Shown one piece after another: positions 17,281 through 28,943 of a stretch of 64,000 nt of DNA. Within the stretch, counting starts at the first letter, position 1; every line of letters starts with the position of its first letter. The stretch is from assembly GCA_022842445.1 (NCBI GenBank), contig JALHPO010000005.1, positions 1 to 64,000 on the forward strand. The letters are read 5' to 3'. Under the pieces are notes generated by a model that saw only the letters and a program-made list of their open reading frames with translations, searched no databases and was not told the origin of the DNA. A program made the position numbers and the translations under genes. The stretch is from Nitrospira sp. (GTDB taxonomy: Bacteria > Nitrospirota > Nitrospiria > Nitrospirales > Nitrospiraceae).

Positions 17281-19623
17281 TCACCCCGCTTCGCGGTAGC
17301 CGCAGTCTTCGTTGCGGCATTGGACGCTCCTGCCGGCCTGTTTGCTGACCTTTTCAATCAGGAACGGCGCCTGGCAGGTCGGACAGGTCTTCGGCACGGG
17401 ACGGTCCCAGAGGGCATACTCGCATTTCGGGTAATTGCTGCAGGCAAAGAAGGAGCGGCCCTTGCGCGTCCGCTTCTGGACGAGATCGCCGCCGCAGTCC
17501 GGCTGCGGACACTTGACGCCCAGCGCCAGCGGCTTGGTCGTCTTGCACTGCGGATAGGCGGAACAGGCGATGAACTTGCCGAACCGCCCGGTCTTGACCA
17601 CCATCGGGCTGCCGCACTTGTCGCACTTCTGATCGGTCGTGATCTCCAGCTTCGGCACGATCTTGATGGTGCCGTCCTCCAGCTTCTCAAAATTCTGGGT
17701 GTTCTTGCAGGGCGGATCGTCTTTGTATCCGGGGCAAGCCAGGAATTTTCCGTTGCGCCCCCACTTGATCTCCAGCATCTTCCCGCACTTCTCACAAGGG
17801 ATGTCCGTGGGCGGCTCAACCGTATCTTTCGGTCCTGGAATGGTCTTGGCTCGTTCCAGCTCTTTGGTAAACGGCGTGTAGAAATCGCGCACCGCCGTGA
17901 CCCAGGGCTTGTTCCCCTCTTCCACTTCGTCGAGCTGCTCTTCGAGATGGGAGGTGAAATCGACGTTGATGAGCTCGGGAAATCCCTTCATCAAATAGTC
18001 ATGAACGGTTTTCCCCGTCTCGGTCGGAACCAATCGCCCCTCGGTTTTCTCCACATACTTGCGATCCTGGATCGTGGAGATGATCGCGGCGTAGGTCGAC
18101 GGGCGCCCGATCCCCTTTTCTTCCAGCTCCTTGATCAACAGCGCTTCGTTGTACCGGGGCGGCGGCTGCGTGAAATGCTGCTTCGAGGTCAGGCCCATCA
18201 CCGCCTGCCCCTCTTGCTCGACCAACCGCAGCTGTTCCCCTTCGGACAGCGGCGGCAGCAGGCGTTCATTGTCGTCGTCCGCTTCCTGATCGGCTTTCGG
18301 CTTCTGGGACGGCAGTTCCTTGTCGACGCCCTCCATATAGACGACGGTATGGCCCGGGAATTTCACGATCGTGCCGGTGGAGCGGAAGACGTACCTGTCC
18401 TTCGTGCCAACCGGCGTCGAGTCGATTCTCGTCACGTCCAGGATCGCCGGCACCATCTGCGAGGCGATGAACCGGTTCCAGATCAACTTGTACAGATTGT
18501 ACTGGTCATGGTCCAAATACTGACGGATTGATTCGGGATCGCGCGCAGCTGACGTCGGCCTCACGGCCTCGTGCGCCTCTTGCGCCGCCTTCTGAGTCTT
18601 GTAGACGTTCGGGGTCGCCGGGAGATACTCCACGCCGAACCGCGACTGGATCAGCTCCCGCGCCTCGGTCATCGCCTCGTTCGAGATGCGGGGCGAGTCG
18701 GTTCTCATATAGGTGATGAGACCGGTCGCGCCCTCGGCACCGATTTCGATGCCCTCGTAGAGCTGCTGCGCGAGCGTCATGGTTTTCTTGGGCGAGAAGT
18801 GCAGCTTGCGCGAAGCTTCCTGCTGCAGGCGGCTGGTGATGAACGGCGCAACGGGGTTCCGTTTCTTTTCCCGCCGCTCGACCGACTGCACGACGAACGC
18901 CTTCCCTTGAATCGCATCGACCACATGGCGGGCCTGTTCGCTGTTCTCGATCGACGCCTCTTCCCCGTTGATGCTATGGAGCTTGGCTTCGAACGACGGC
19001 GGATTGGCGCCCGCCAGCAGCGCGGTCAACGACCAGTACTCTTCCGTTCTGAACGCTTCCCGTTCCGCCTCGCGCTCGCAAATCAGCCGCATGGCGACCG
19101 ATTGCACCCGCCCCATGCTGAGCCCGCGCCGAACCTTGTTCCACAACAGCTGGCTGCCCTGATAGCCGACGATGCGGTCCAGCACACGGCGCGCCTGCTG
19201 CGCATTGACCAGTTTCATGTCGATCTCGGTGGGCGACTGAAGTGCGCGCTTGATCGCCGATTCGGTGATCTCGTTGAACCGCACTCGAAAAATCTTGCCG
19301 TCTTTCTTTTTCTTCTTCGACTTTCCCAGCAACTCCTGCTCGATATGCCAGGCAATGGCTTCGCCTTCACGATCGGGGTCCGGCGCCAGGAACACCTTGT
19401 CGGCTTCATCGGCCTTCTTCTTGATATCGGCCAGCACTTTCGACTTGCCTTTGATGGTGACGTACTGGGGCTCGAAATCGTGTTCAAGATCGACGCCCAG
19501 TTTGCTGGTCGGCAGATCCTTGACGTGTCCGACCGACGCCATGACCGTATAGCCGCGCCCTAGATACTTGGTGATTGTTTTCGCCTTGGTCGGCGACTCC
19601 ACAATAATCAACGACTTCGCCAT
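17281..19623 (-). CDS. topA: DNA topoisomerase I
   Basis: MAKSLIIVESPTKAKTITKYLG, TOPRIM DPDREGEAIAWH, GLITYMRTDSPRIS; C-terminal C4 zinc fingers. Confidence 0.97.
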   Translation of the reverse strand: MAKSLIIVESPTKAKTITKYLGRGYTVMASVGHVKDLPTSKLGVDLEHDFEPQYVTIKGKSKVLADIKKKADEADKVFLAPDPDREGEAIAWHIEQELLGKSKKKKKDGKIFRVRFNEITESAIKRALQSPTEIDMKLVNAQQARRVLDRIVGYQGSQLLWNKVRRGLSMGRVQSVAMRLICEREAEREAFRTEEYWSLTALLAGANPPSFEAKLHSINGEEASIENSEQARHVVDAIQGKAFVVQSVERREKKRNPVAPFITSRLQQEASRKLHFSPKKTMTLAQQLYEGIEIGAEGATGLITYMRTDSPRISNEAMTEARELIQSRFGVEYLPATPNVYKTQKAAQEAHEAVRPTSAARDPESIRQYLDHDQYNLYKLIWNRFIASQMVPAILDVTRIDSTPVGTKDRYVFRSTGTIVKFPGHTVVYMEGVDKELPSQKPKADQEADDDNERLLPPLSEGEQLRLVEQEGQAVMGLTSKQHFTQPPPRYNEALLIKELEEKGIGRPSTYAAIISTIQDRKYVEKTEGRLVPTETGKTVHDYLMKGFPELINVDFTSHLEEQLDEVEEGNKPWVTAVRDFYTPFTKELERAKTIPGPKDTVEPPTDIPCEKCGKMLEIKWGRNGKFLACPGYKDDPPCKNTQNFEKLEDGTIKIVPKLEITTDQKCDKCGSPMVVKTGRFGKFIACSAYPQCKTTKPLALGVKCPQPDCGGDLVQKRTRKGRSFFACSNYPKCEYALWDRPVPKTCPTCQAPFLIEKVSKQAGRSVQCRNEDCGYREAG

Positions 19624-19721
19624 GACAACTCCATTTCCCAATGCACAACTGTCACATCCGTATCAAATATCGGAGATTCATGCAACTAGATCGACGGAAG
19701 CCGACGGCCGGCGGGGCGAAT

Positions 19722-19809
19722 GTATCTCGTATCTCGCATCTCGTGAAACGTGTCTCGCAAGCAAAGACGGCCACCCACTCTTTCCGTCCTGCGCTTCACG
19801 AGATACGCC
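19722..19809. repeat. Dispersed repeat family Q copy 1 (TATCTCGTATCTCGCATCTCGTGAAACG ... GTCCTGCGCTTCACGAGATACG)
   Basis: Inverted arms around CTCGTGAA.CG / CGCTTCACGAG; shares GTCCTGCGCTTCACGAGATACG with 43354-43375. Confidence 0.6.
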
Positions 19810-19819
19810 CGACGTACGA

Positions 19820-20947
19820 CTACATCTTCATATATTGCTGGCCGGGCAACTGACGCACATGGCCGGACAATTCGAGCGACAGCAGACTCGCCGATACTTG
19901 CGCAGGGCTCAGTCCCGTCGTTTCGATGATCGCATCGATGGATCTCGCATCGTACGACAGCGTCTCGTACACAACCGCGTCTTCCTCCCTCAACGCCGCG
20001 CGCCGCGCGGACAGCCCCGCGCCGGACGGCAACGCGGCCCGTAGACGCACATCGAGTTGCGGCAGAATTTCGTCAAGAATATCCTGCGCCCGCTCGACCA
20101 GCTTCGCGCCCTCTTTGATCAAGCCGTTCGAACCCCGGCAGGCTTCTTCTTTCACCGGACCCGGCACGGCAAACACATCACGGCCCTGCTCCAACGCGAG
20201 TTTCGCTGTAATCAGCGATCCGCTGTCTTTCGCGGCTTCGCTCACGAGCACGCCGATCGACAGCCCGCTGATGATCCGGTTTCTTCGTGGAAAGTGGTGG
20301 CTCAGCGGAGACGCGCCGATCGGCAACTCTGAAATGACCGCCCCGCGTTCTTCAATCATACTCCTCAACTGCTGATGTTCCGGCGGATAGGTCCGATCGA
20401 TTCCGCAGCCCAACACGGCGATCGTGCGCCCTTTGCCGGCCAACGCGCCCCGATGCGCCGCCGCATCGATCCCGCGTGCCAGGCCGCTCACGATCGTCAC
20501 ACCGCCGCCGGCCAGTTCCTTGGCGATCTCCTCCGTCACGGCACGGCCTGACGGCGTGGCGCGCCGCCCGCCCACGATCGCCACCGCCACATCGTCCTGC
20601 GCCGACAAGACTCCGCTCACATACAGCACCGGAGGAGGGTCGGGAATGGTTCTGAGCCGTGCGGGATAGGACGGGTCAAAGAGGGTGAGGATCCGGAGCT
20701 TGAGCCGCTCGGCGGCTTTGATCTGCCGATCGATCTCCCGGCGTATGCCGGGCTCCGGGTCGCGCCGCACGGATGCGGCCAGCTCGGCGCTGCACCCGGC
20801 TTGGACTAACGCGTCCACATCAGCCGCCAGCACCGCCGTCGGCGAGCCGAAGGTTTGGACCAGCTTGAGCAGCGTGCGATCGCCCACCCCGTCGACCGCT
20901 TGCAGTGTCAGCCAGGAGGTCAGCGCCGCCGCATCCATCACAGGCAC
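19820..20947 (-). CDS. dprA: DNA-processing protein DprA/Smf
   Basis: VAIVGGRRATPSGR, SGLARGIDAAAHRGAL, GSLITAKLALEQGRDVFAVPG. Confidence 0.95.
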   Translation of the reverse strand: MPVMDAAALTSWLTLQAVDGVGDRTLLKLVQTFGSPTAVLAADVDALVQAGCSAELAASVRRDPEPGIRREIDRQIKAAERLKLRILTLFDPSYPARLRTIPDPPPVLYVSGVLSAQDDVAVAIVGGRRATPSGRAVTEEIAKELAGGGVTIVSGLARGIDAAAHRGALAGKGRTIAVLGCGIDRTYPPEHQQLRSMIEERGAVISELPIGASPLSHHFPRRNRIISGLSIGVLVSEAAKDSGSLITAKLALEQGRDVFAVPGPVKEEACRGSNGLIKEGAKLVERAQDILDEILPQLDVRLRAALPSGAGLSARRAALREEDAVVYETLSYDARSIDAIIETTGLSPAQVSASLLSLELSGHVRQLPGQQYMKM

Positions 20948-21037
20948 CGATCACAAGAGGTCCGCTCAATCCCATGGCCGACAGACTCGCCGGGCCGAGC
21001 GTGACCACAACAGGGCGTCTGCCGACGCCGGGCAGAA

Positions 21038-22546
21038 TTACATGACGACAAGGTCGTATTGTTCGAGGTGCAGCTGGCTGTCCGACATCACAACGATTTT
21101 CGCCGAACAATCCCGCTCCAGGGTTTCCACTCCGTGACGCTCTTCATCCTGCAGCAGCTCGGCCACCGTAGGATGAGTCCCGACCACGATCCGTTGATGC
21201 TCCCCGGACGGTTCGATCCGCCGGATCTCGCGAAAGATCTCATAGGCCACCGTCGTCGGAGACTTCGTATACCCGCGGCCTTCACAGTAGCGGCAGGGCT
21301 CCGACAATGAACGCAACAGATCCTCGCGGACACGCTCGCGGGAAATTTCGATCAACCCGAGATCGGAAACCCTGGAAATCCTTGTCCGCGCCTTGTCGGA
21401 CGCCATGGCGTCCACAAGCGCATGGTAAACTTTGTCGCGATTCTTTTCGCGCTCCATGTCGATGAAGTCCACGATGATGATGCCGCCGATCCCGCGCAGC
21501 TTCAGCTGATACGCGACTTCCTTGGCCGCTTCCAGGTTATTCCGGAGGATGGTTTCCTCCTGGTCCCGTTTCCCGACGAAACGCCCCGTGTTGACATCGA
21601 TCACCGTCATCGCTTCCGTGTGGTCGATCACCAGATAGCCGCCCGACTTCAGCCACACCTTTCGGCTCATCGCCCGCGCAATTTCCTGTTCCACGCCCAG
21701 ATGATCGAACAGCGTCTCTTCCTTGTCATAAAAATGAATCCGCGAGGTCTGCTCGGGAGAGAACCGCTGCACGAAGTCGCGGATGGCTTCGTACTCCTCC
21801 CGCGAATCGATCCAGAGCCGGTCCACTTTCTTCCCGAACAGATCCCGCACGACGCGGAAGCTGAGGCTCAAGTCGGTGTGCAAGAGCGCCGGAGCGCCCG
21901 GCCGCTCCCGATTCGTCAAAATGTCCTGCCAGAGCACGTGCAAAAAGTCGACGTCGGATTTCAACTCGTCTTCCTTGACGCCTTCGCTCACCGTCCGGAC
22001 GATGTAGCCGCAACCGGGCCGGCGGACGCGGCGCATGATGTCCTTCAGCCTGGACCGTTCCTCATCGCGCGGAATCCGCCGCGAAACGCCGATATGCTCG
22101 ACGTTCGGCATGAAGACCAGATAGCGTCCCGGCAGGGATACGTAGGTCGTCACTCGCGACCCCTTGGTGCCGATCGGCCCCTTTGAGATCTGCACCATCA
22201 ACTCCTGCCCCTCGCTCAGAAGCTGTTCGATCGGCTTCGCGCTCTGCCGCTTCGGCCGGAGAATGTCCGAATCTTTCTCGTCCTCCTCCGACTCGACCAG
22301 CATGTCGCCCGGCTCGGCGTCCTCAGAAAGGTCAGACACGTGCATAAAGGCGGCCTTCTCCAGACCGATATCCACGAACGCCGCCTGCATGCCGGGCAGA
22401 ACCTTGGCCACTCTGCCTTTATAAATATTGCCGACAAAGTCTTTATGTTTGGCGCGGTCGCCGAACAAATCGGTCACCACCCCGCCGTCAAGAACCGCCA
22501 CGCGGGTTTCTTCCCGCGCAACGCTGATCGCAATCTCGATTCCCAT
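21038..22546 (-). CDS. rng: Ribonuclease E/G family protein
   Basis: S1-like GNIYKGRVAKVLPGMQAAFVDIGLEKAAFMHVSD; GGYLVIDHTEAMTVIDVNTGRF; GLIEISRERVREDL. Confidence 0.93.
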   Translation of the reverse strand: MGIEIAISVAREETRVAVLDGGVVTDLFGDRAKHKDFVGNIYKGRVAKVLPGMQAAFVDIGLEKAAFMHVSDLSEDAEPGDMLVESEEDEKDSDILRPKRQSAKPIEQLLSEGQELMVQISKGPIGTKGSRVTTYVSLPGRYLVFMPNVEHIGVSRRIPRDEERSRLKDIMRRVRRPGCGYIVRTVSEGVKEDELKSDVDFLHVLWQDILTNRERPGAPALLHTDLSLSFRVVRDLFGKKVDRLWIDSREEYEAIRDFVQRFSPEQTSRIHFYDKEETLFDHLGVEQEIARAMSRKVWLKSGGYLVIDHTEAMTVIDVNTGRFVGKRDQEETILRNNLEAAKEVAYQLKLRGIGGIIIVDFIDMEREKNRDKVYHALVDAMASDKARTRISRVSDLGLIEISRERVREDLLRSLSEPCRYCEGRGYTKSPTTVAYEIFREIRRIEPSGEHQRIVVGTHPTVAELLQDEERHGVETLERDCSAKIVVMSDSQLHLEQYDLVVM

Positions 22547-22711
22547 ACATCACCCCTTCTGTCTAAGAACCCCGGTGCGCGGAACGCGCCGGACGCAGGC
22601 CTCTGCCCAGGTCCCTGGCGCGCAATCACCGCTGCCGCCGTATCCGTTCCCGATAATATCCCCGCTCAGGGTCCCGCCGCAGGATAGCGCCGGGGCCCAT
22701 GTTCACGGCAT

Positions 22712-23833
22712 CTAATAGAACAAACTCAACCGTCTTCGTTTCACGTTCAACAGCAATCCAAGCGACGCCATCATCATGATCGTCGCGCTCCCGCCGTAGC
22801 TCACCAGCGGAAGGGGAATCCCGACGATCGGAAACATCCCCGCCGTCATGCCGATATTGACCACGACGCAAAAACACAGCATCGCCACGATCCCGACGGC
22901 CAGCAGCGCCCCCAGCTGATCCTTCGCCTTGGCGGCAATATCGAGCGCCAGCCAGATGAGGGCGACGAACAACCCCAGTAACAGAAGCACGCCGAGAAAC
23001 CCCCATTCTTCCGAATACACCGCAAAGACGAAATCGGTATGCCCCTCAGGCAGGAACTTCAGTTGGCTTTGTGTGCCGCCGAAGAGTCCCTTGCCTGTCA
23101 GTTCCCCCGATCCGATCGCAATTTTCGATTGCAACGCATGATACCCCTTCCCGCCCGGATCATAGTCCGGATCGACGAACGCCATAATGCGCTGTCGCTG
23201 GTAATCATGCAAGGACCCCCACACCCCCTCCCAGACGAAGGGAAAAAGCATGATTGAGAACAATAAGATGACACCCAGCGCCTGGGACCGGACTCCGACC
23301 ATCAACAGCATCGCCGCATAGACCGCGACAAAGCTCAACCCGCTTCCCAAATCTGGCTGTTTCAGAATCAGCACGAGTCCCGGCAGCATCAACAGTCCCG
23401 GCACAATGACGCGCTGCAACCACCCTGCGCGGGGCGCCTTGGAATAGTAATGCGCCAGCACCAGGATGAGCACAAGCTTGGCAAACTCCGACGGCTGGAG
23501 GCTGAACGGTCCCAGCGCAATCCACCGCTGCGCGCCCTTGCTCGCCCGTCCCTCGAACAGCACGAACAGCAGCAGCACCAGCACCAGCCCGTACGCCGGA
23601 TAGGCCAGGCGCGCAATACTGTGATAGTCCCAGGCCCACATCACGATGAAAGCCACCGCGCCCAGGCCGATCCATACCAACTGCTTGACATAATAGGGCG
23701 CAATGCCGCCCTGTTGATCGTGGGTGACGCTATGAATGGAGAGCACTCCGATCCCGAGGATGACGAGGATCAGGCCCATGTAGCGGAGGTCAAAACCGTC
23801 GAACCCGCGTGAGTCCGTCAATCGATCAATCAT
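22712..23833 (-). CDS. rodA: Rod shape-determining protein RodA (SEDS glycosyltransferase)
   Basis: LQPSEFAKL, LKFLPEGHTDFVFAVYSEEWGFLG, GIPLPLVSYGGSA. Confidence 0.95.
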   Translation of the reverse strand: MIDRLTDSRGFDGFDLRYMGLILVILGIGVLSIHSVTHDQQGGIAPYYVKQLVWIGLGAVAFIVMWAWDYHSIARLAYPAYGLVLVLLLFVLFEGRASKGAQRWIALGPFSLQPSEFAKLVLILVLAHYYSKAPRAGWLQRVIVPGLLMLPGLVLILKQPDLGSGLSFVAVYAAMLLMVGVRSQALGVILLFSIMLFPFVWEGVWGSLHDYQRQRIMAFVDPDYDPGGKGYHALQSKIAIGSGELTGKGLFGGTQSQLKFLPEGHTDFVFAVYSEEWGFLGVLLLLGLFVALIWLALDIAAKAKDQLGALLAVGIVAMLCFCVVVNIGMTAGMFPIVGIPLPLVSYGGSATIMMMASLGLLLNVKRRRLSLFY

Positions 23834-25701
23834 GACTGTTCCAACGAACTCCGCACCGGTTCCGCTTTGGATGCATTCGAACTCACCATCGGCACCTGCG
23901 GGGCCAGCTTCATATACGTCTCGATCACTTCTTTCGCCAGAGGAGCCGCAGCGGACCCGCCATGGCCCATATGCTCGGCCAGCACAGCCACTGCGATCTT
24001 CGGAGACTCGACCGGGGCAAAGGCGACAAACCAGGCATGGTCACGGAATTTCTTGGGAATGCTTTCCTCCGGCCCCGTTCGAAGGGCCGCGACCTGCGCC
24101 GTCCCCGTTTTCCCGCCGATGGTGACCAGAGAGGACTTCGCTCTCGTCGCCGTTCCCTTCGTCACGACATCGGCCAGGGCTTCCTTAATGATGCGAAACG
24201 TCTCCGGCTTCGCTTTGACTTTCCCACGCGGAACCGCCGGCAATTCTTGCAGATTGCCGGTGACTCGATCCATCACCGCCTGCACCAGGCGGGGCCGGTA
24301 ATTGACCCCATCATTCGCAACCGTGCCGATCAAACTCGCCATTTGCAGCGGGGTCACCGTCACATACCCTTGACCGATCGCCGCCGAAACTGTTTCTCCC
24401 GGCAACCAGGGTTCGTTTTTCGCCTTCTGTTTCCATGCCGTTGAGGGCATAATCCCGGCCCGCTCGGACGGCAACTCCACACCCGTTCCCTGCCCCAAAC
24501 CGAATTCCTTGCCGAACTCAGCCATGACGTCGATGCCCATGCGCTGGCCCACCGTGTAAAAATACACGTCGCACGAATGCACAAGCGCAGTGTGAAGATC
24601 GACGGCCCCATGCCCGCTCGCTTTCCAATCGTGATAAATCCGTTTCCCGAACTGATAGCCCCCGTTGCAGAACACCGTGCTGGACGGCGCCATCGTTTTC
24701 GTCTCCAACGCGGCTACCGCCATCGGAACCTTGAATGTCGAACCCGGAGGATACTGCCCTTGGGAAGCTCGATTGTTCAGCGGACGTCCTTCATCTTGAA
24801 CGATCTCAACCCACTGCTTAGGCGTCAACTCGCGCGAGAGCACGTTCGGATCGAACCCCGGACGGCTGGCCATGGCGAGAATATCCCCGTTGGTCGGATC
24901 CAACGCCACAATGGCGCCATATTCCTGCCCCAGTAAGTCCTCCGCCACCTTCTGCAGCCGGACATCGATCGTCAGATAGAGATCGTTTCCCGCCTGCGGC
25001 TTCTCTACGACAGCGGCTCTCTTTTCGTGTCCGAGCGCATCGACTTCGACGTTCTTCTGGCCGGCCTGGCCGCGCACATGACGATCGAATGATTTCTCGA
25101 CTCCATATTGGCCCACGATACTGCCTTGATGCAGGCCTGAAAATTCAGGCTTCTCCAGTTGTTCGGGTGAAATTTCTCCGACATATCCCAGGAGATGGGC
25201 TGCCGTCACGCCGCCCGGATAGTTGCGTTGCGACTCGACCTCCACCATGACACCCGGAAGATCCAAGCGATGAGATTCCACCAGCATGGCGTCTCGGAGC
25301 GTCATCCGATCCTTGATCTTACGCGGCAAGAGTTTGCCGCCCTTTCCTCCCAGCTTTTTTCGGATAAGCGCCGGGTCCAGACCAAGCAGATCGGCCAGCT
25401 GTTCAACCAATACCTCGCGATCCTTCACATCTTCCAACGTGACATAGAGGCTGAAGCTCGGCACATTGTTCGCCAAGAGCACCCCATGCCGGTCATAGAT
25501 CAAGCCGCGAGCCGGCTCCAGCAACACCTGCCTGGTACGATTGTTTTCAGACAAGTCCCGGTAGTAGGGACCTTCCCGGATTTGCAAATGCCAGAGCCGA
25601 AGGCCGAGCAGCGCGACCACCAGAAAAAGACCAACCCGAAGAATCAGGAGGCGGCGATAGAAATCGCCGAATTCGGTTTCTGCAGCATGCCCCAACGCCA
25701 T
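23830..25701 (-). CDS. mrdA: Penicillin-binding protein 2
   Basis: PPGSTFKVPMA (SxxK), KTGTAQ, transpeptidase architecture; adjacent to rodA and mreD. Confidence 0.95.
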   Translation of the reverse strand: MALGHAAETEFGDFYRRLLILRVGLFLVVALLGLRLWHLQIREGPYYRDLSENNRTRQVLLEPARGLIYDRHGVLLANNVPSFSLYVTLEDVKDREVLVEQLADLLGLDPALIRKKLGGKGGKLLPRKIKDRMTLRDAMLVESHRLDLPGVMVEVESQRNYPGGVTAAHLLGYVGEISPEQLEKPEFSGLHQGSIVGQYGVEKSFDRHVRGQAGQKNVEVDALGHEKRAAVVEKPQAGNDLYLTIDVRLQKVAEDLLGQEYGAIVALDPTNGDILAMASRPGFDPNVLSRELTPKQWVEIVQDEGRPLNNRASQGQYPPGSTFKVPMAVAALETKTMAPSSTVFCNGGYQFGKRIYHDWKASGHGAVDLHTALVHSCDVYFYTVGQRMGIDVMAEFGKEFGLGQGTGVELPSERAGIMPSTAWKQKAKNEPWLPGETVSAAIGQGYVTVTPLQMASLIGTVANDGVNYRPRLVQAVMDRVTGNLQELPAVPRGKVKAKPETFRIIKEALADVVTKGTATRAKSSLVTIGGKTGTAQVAALRTGPEESIPKKFRDHAWFVAFAPVESPKIAVAVLAEHMGHGGSAAAPLAKEVIETYMKLAPQVPMVSSNASKAEPVRSSLEQS

Positions 25702-25711
25702 ACTAATACGC

Positions 25712-26212
25712 CTATGTCCGGTACTCCGAGACCCATCGCTGGATATTCAATCGACTCCACACCAGCCAATACAGCGCGCCGCCCACCATGGCATCAATCA
25801 CGGCCTGCGGCACGACGACGGTCCTCACCGCCCACCACCAATCTTGCTGGTTGCTGAGATTGAGCAACGCCGCCGTGAGGAGGCCGGATACGCACGATGC
25901 CGCGAGTATCCCCAACAGAAGGACCGCCGGGGCAAGATACACCACATGGCGACCGGCGAGGCCGGCGACATACCCGACAGCCCCCTTCGTGATCATACAG
26001 GTCGCAAGATCGGCGGCGGAAAACAGGCTCATGATCCATCCCAGGGCAAGTCCCAGCAACAACCCTTCGAGTTCTCCCTCGAACAGACCGACCAGGCACA
26101 CCACAATCAATCCGATGTCCGGCATCACCCCCCACACAGTGGCATAGGGCAAGAGAACGGCCTGGACTGAAACCAACCCCGCGATCAAAGTCATCCACAC
26201 CCCTGCCTTCAT
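25712..26212 (-). CDS. mreD: Rod shape-determining protein MreD
   Basis: Five or so TM helices; position between mreC and mrdA. Confidence 0.85.
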   Translation of the reverse strand: MKAGVWMTLIAGLVSVQAVLLPYATVWGVMPDIGLIVVCLVGLFEGELEGLLLGLALGWIMSLFSAADLATCMITKGAVGYVAGLAGRHVVYLAPAVLLLGILAASCVSGLLTAALLNLSNQQDWWWAVRTVVVPQAVIDAMVGGALYWLVWSRLNIQRWVSEYRT

Positions 26213-27087
26213 GATTTTGACTTCACTTTCGGTGCGTCGAGGCGCTCCCCTTCTGACTGAACATTCGGAGACTGGATGACCAAGACCTCTTCAACCCGGC
26301 CGACATCAACATCGGGAGTGAGCTCAGCAGACTGGAACAAGGCTCCTTCATCTTTATCGATTTTCGTGATCGTCCCGATGGCCAGACCGCGGGGAAACCC
26401 GCCCACCAGTCCGGAGGTCACCACCTGATCGCCCGGCCGCGCATTCGACAACAAGGGGATGTATTTCAGCCGGGCCAGCCCCTGCGTAGTTCCTTCGACG
26501 ATTCCCTCGTCTCTCGTTCGCTGAATCAATCCGGCGATCGCGTTATTCGGATCCGTCACCAACAGCACCACCGACGTCGCGGACGTGGTCTTGACGATAC
26601 GGCCGACGACCCCCGCCGGCGTGACCACGCCCATGTCCGGCTTGAATCCATCCGACTGGCCCTTATTCAGAAGAATCGTTCGGTACCAATTTCCGGTGTC
26701 GCGGCCGATCACCTGCGCCGCCACCATCGAGATATTCGCTTGCTTCTTGAACTCCAATAACGCCGTCAGCCGTTCCGTCGCCGCCGCCGCCTCGCGCAGC
26801 TGATCGTTCTGCCCCTTGAGATGCTCCAATTCCCTCCGCAGTTTCTGGTTTTCTTCCGCCACCCCGCGCAACATGATGAATCCGTCCCAAAGCTCGGCTG
26901 TGCCCTCTTGAACACCTGCCACAGCCCGAAGAGGCCAGCTCAATACCCATCCGACCGGACTTCCGATCTGTTGGAATAGGCCTTGAAGCTGGCTAGGTAA
27001 CAGCAAGAAGCCGAGCAGGAAGACGGCGGCCAGCACGAGGGCGATACGCCCCGTATTATAGGGTAGGCGAAAATTGACCATCCGCAT
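26209..27087 (-). CDS. mreC: Rod shape-determining protein MreC
   Basis: TM plus coiled-coil, QVIGRDTGNWYRTILLNKGQSDG, GVVGRIVKTTSATSVVLLVTDPNNAIAGLIQRTRDEGIVEG. Confidence 0.95.
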   Translation of the reverse strand: MRMVNFRLPYNTGRIALVLAAVFLLGFLLLPSQLQGLFQQIGSPVGWVLSWPLRAVAGVQEGTAELWDGFIMLRGVAEENQKLRRELEHLKGQNDQLREAAAATERLTALLEFKKQANISMVAAQVIGRDTGNWYRTILLNKGQSDGFKPDMGVVTPAGVVGRIVKTTSATSVVLLVTDPNNAIAGLIQRTRDEGIVEGTTQGLARLKYIPLLSNARPGDQVVTSGLVGGFPRGLAIGTITKIDKDEGALFQSAELTPDVDVGRVEEVLVIQSPNVQSEGERLDAPKVKSKS

Positions 27088-27101
27088 GAGGGATGGAACC
27101 T

Positions 27102-28669
<1,568 letters not shown>

Positions 28670-28694
28670 GGAATCTCCTTCTAATTACTGGCAA

Positions 28695-28723
28695 AGTATA
28701 ACAAAACCAACCAACCGGCACAA
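28695..28723 (-). promoter_or_regulatory. Predicted sigma70 promoter for RDD gene / shape cluster
   Basis: Minus strand TTGTGC-N17-TATACT, 26 bp upstream of the RDD start codon. Confidence 0.5.
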
Positions 28724-28943
28724 ACAAAGACCGTTCTTTGTACATGACGTTCTTTTTTGATGTCCCGGCAACCTGCCCGGCACCGGAACGACACGAGCAT
28801 TGTGTCACAAACAGATCCATCCTGATACCTCATCCCGTCTCACCCATCGAATTCAGTCCGGTTCGGTCATTTTCCATACCATCTTGCCTTCAGCGTAGTG
28901 CGCAAGTAGAATCGCCGTTCGTTGACACAGATGAGGGGATCGC

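Noticed and set aside
17227-18531. 434-aa plus-strand ORF overlapping topA
   Set aside because: Antisense to a clear topA with all catalytic motifs; long antisense frames are expected in GC-rich DNA
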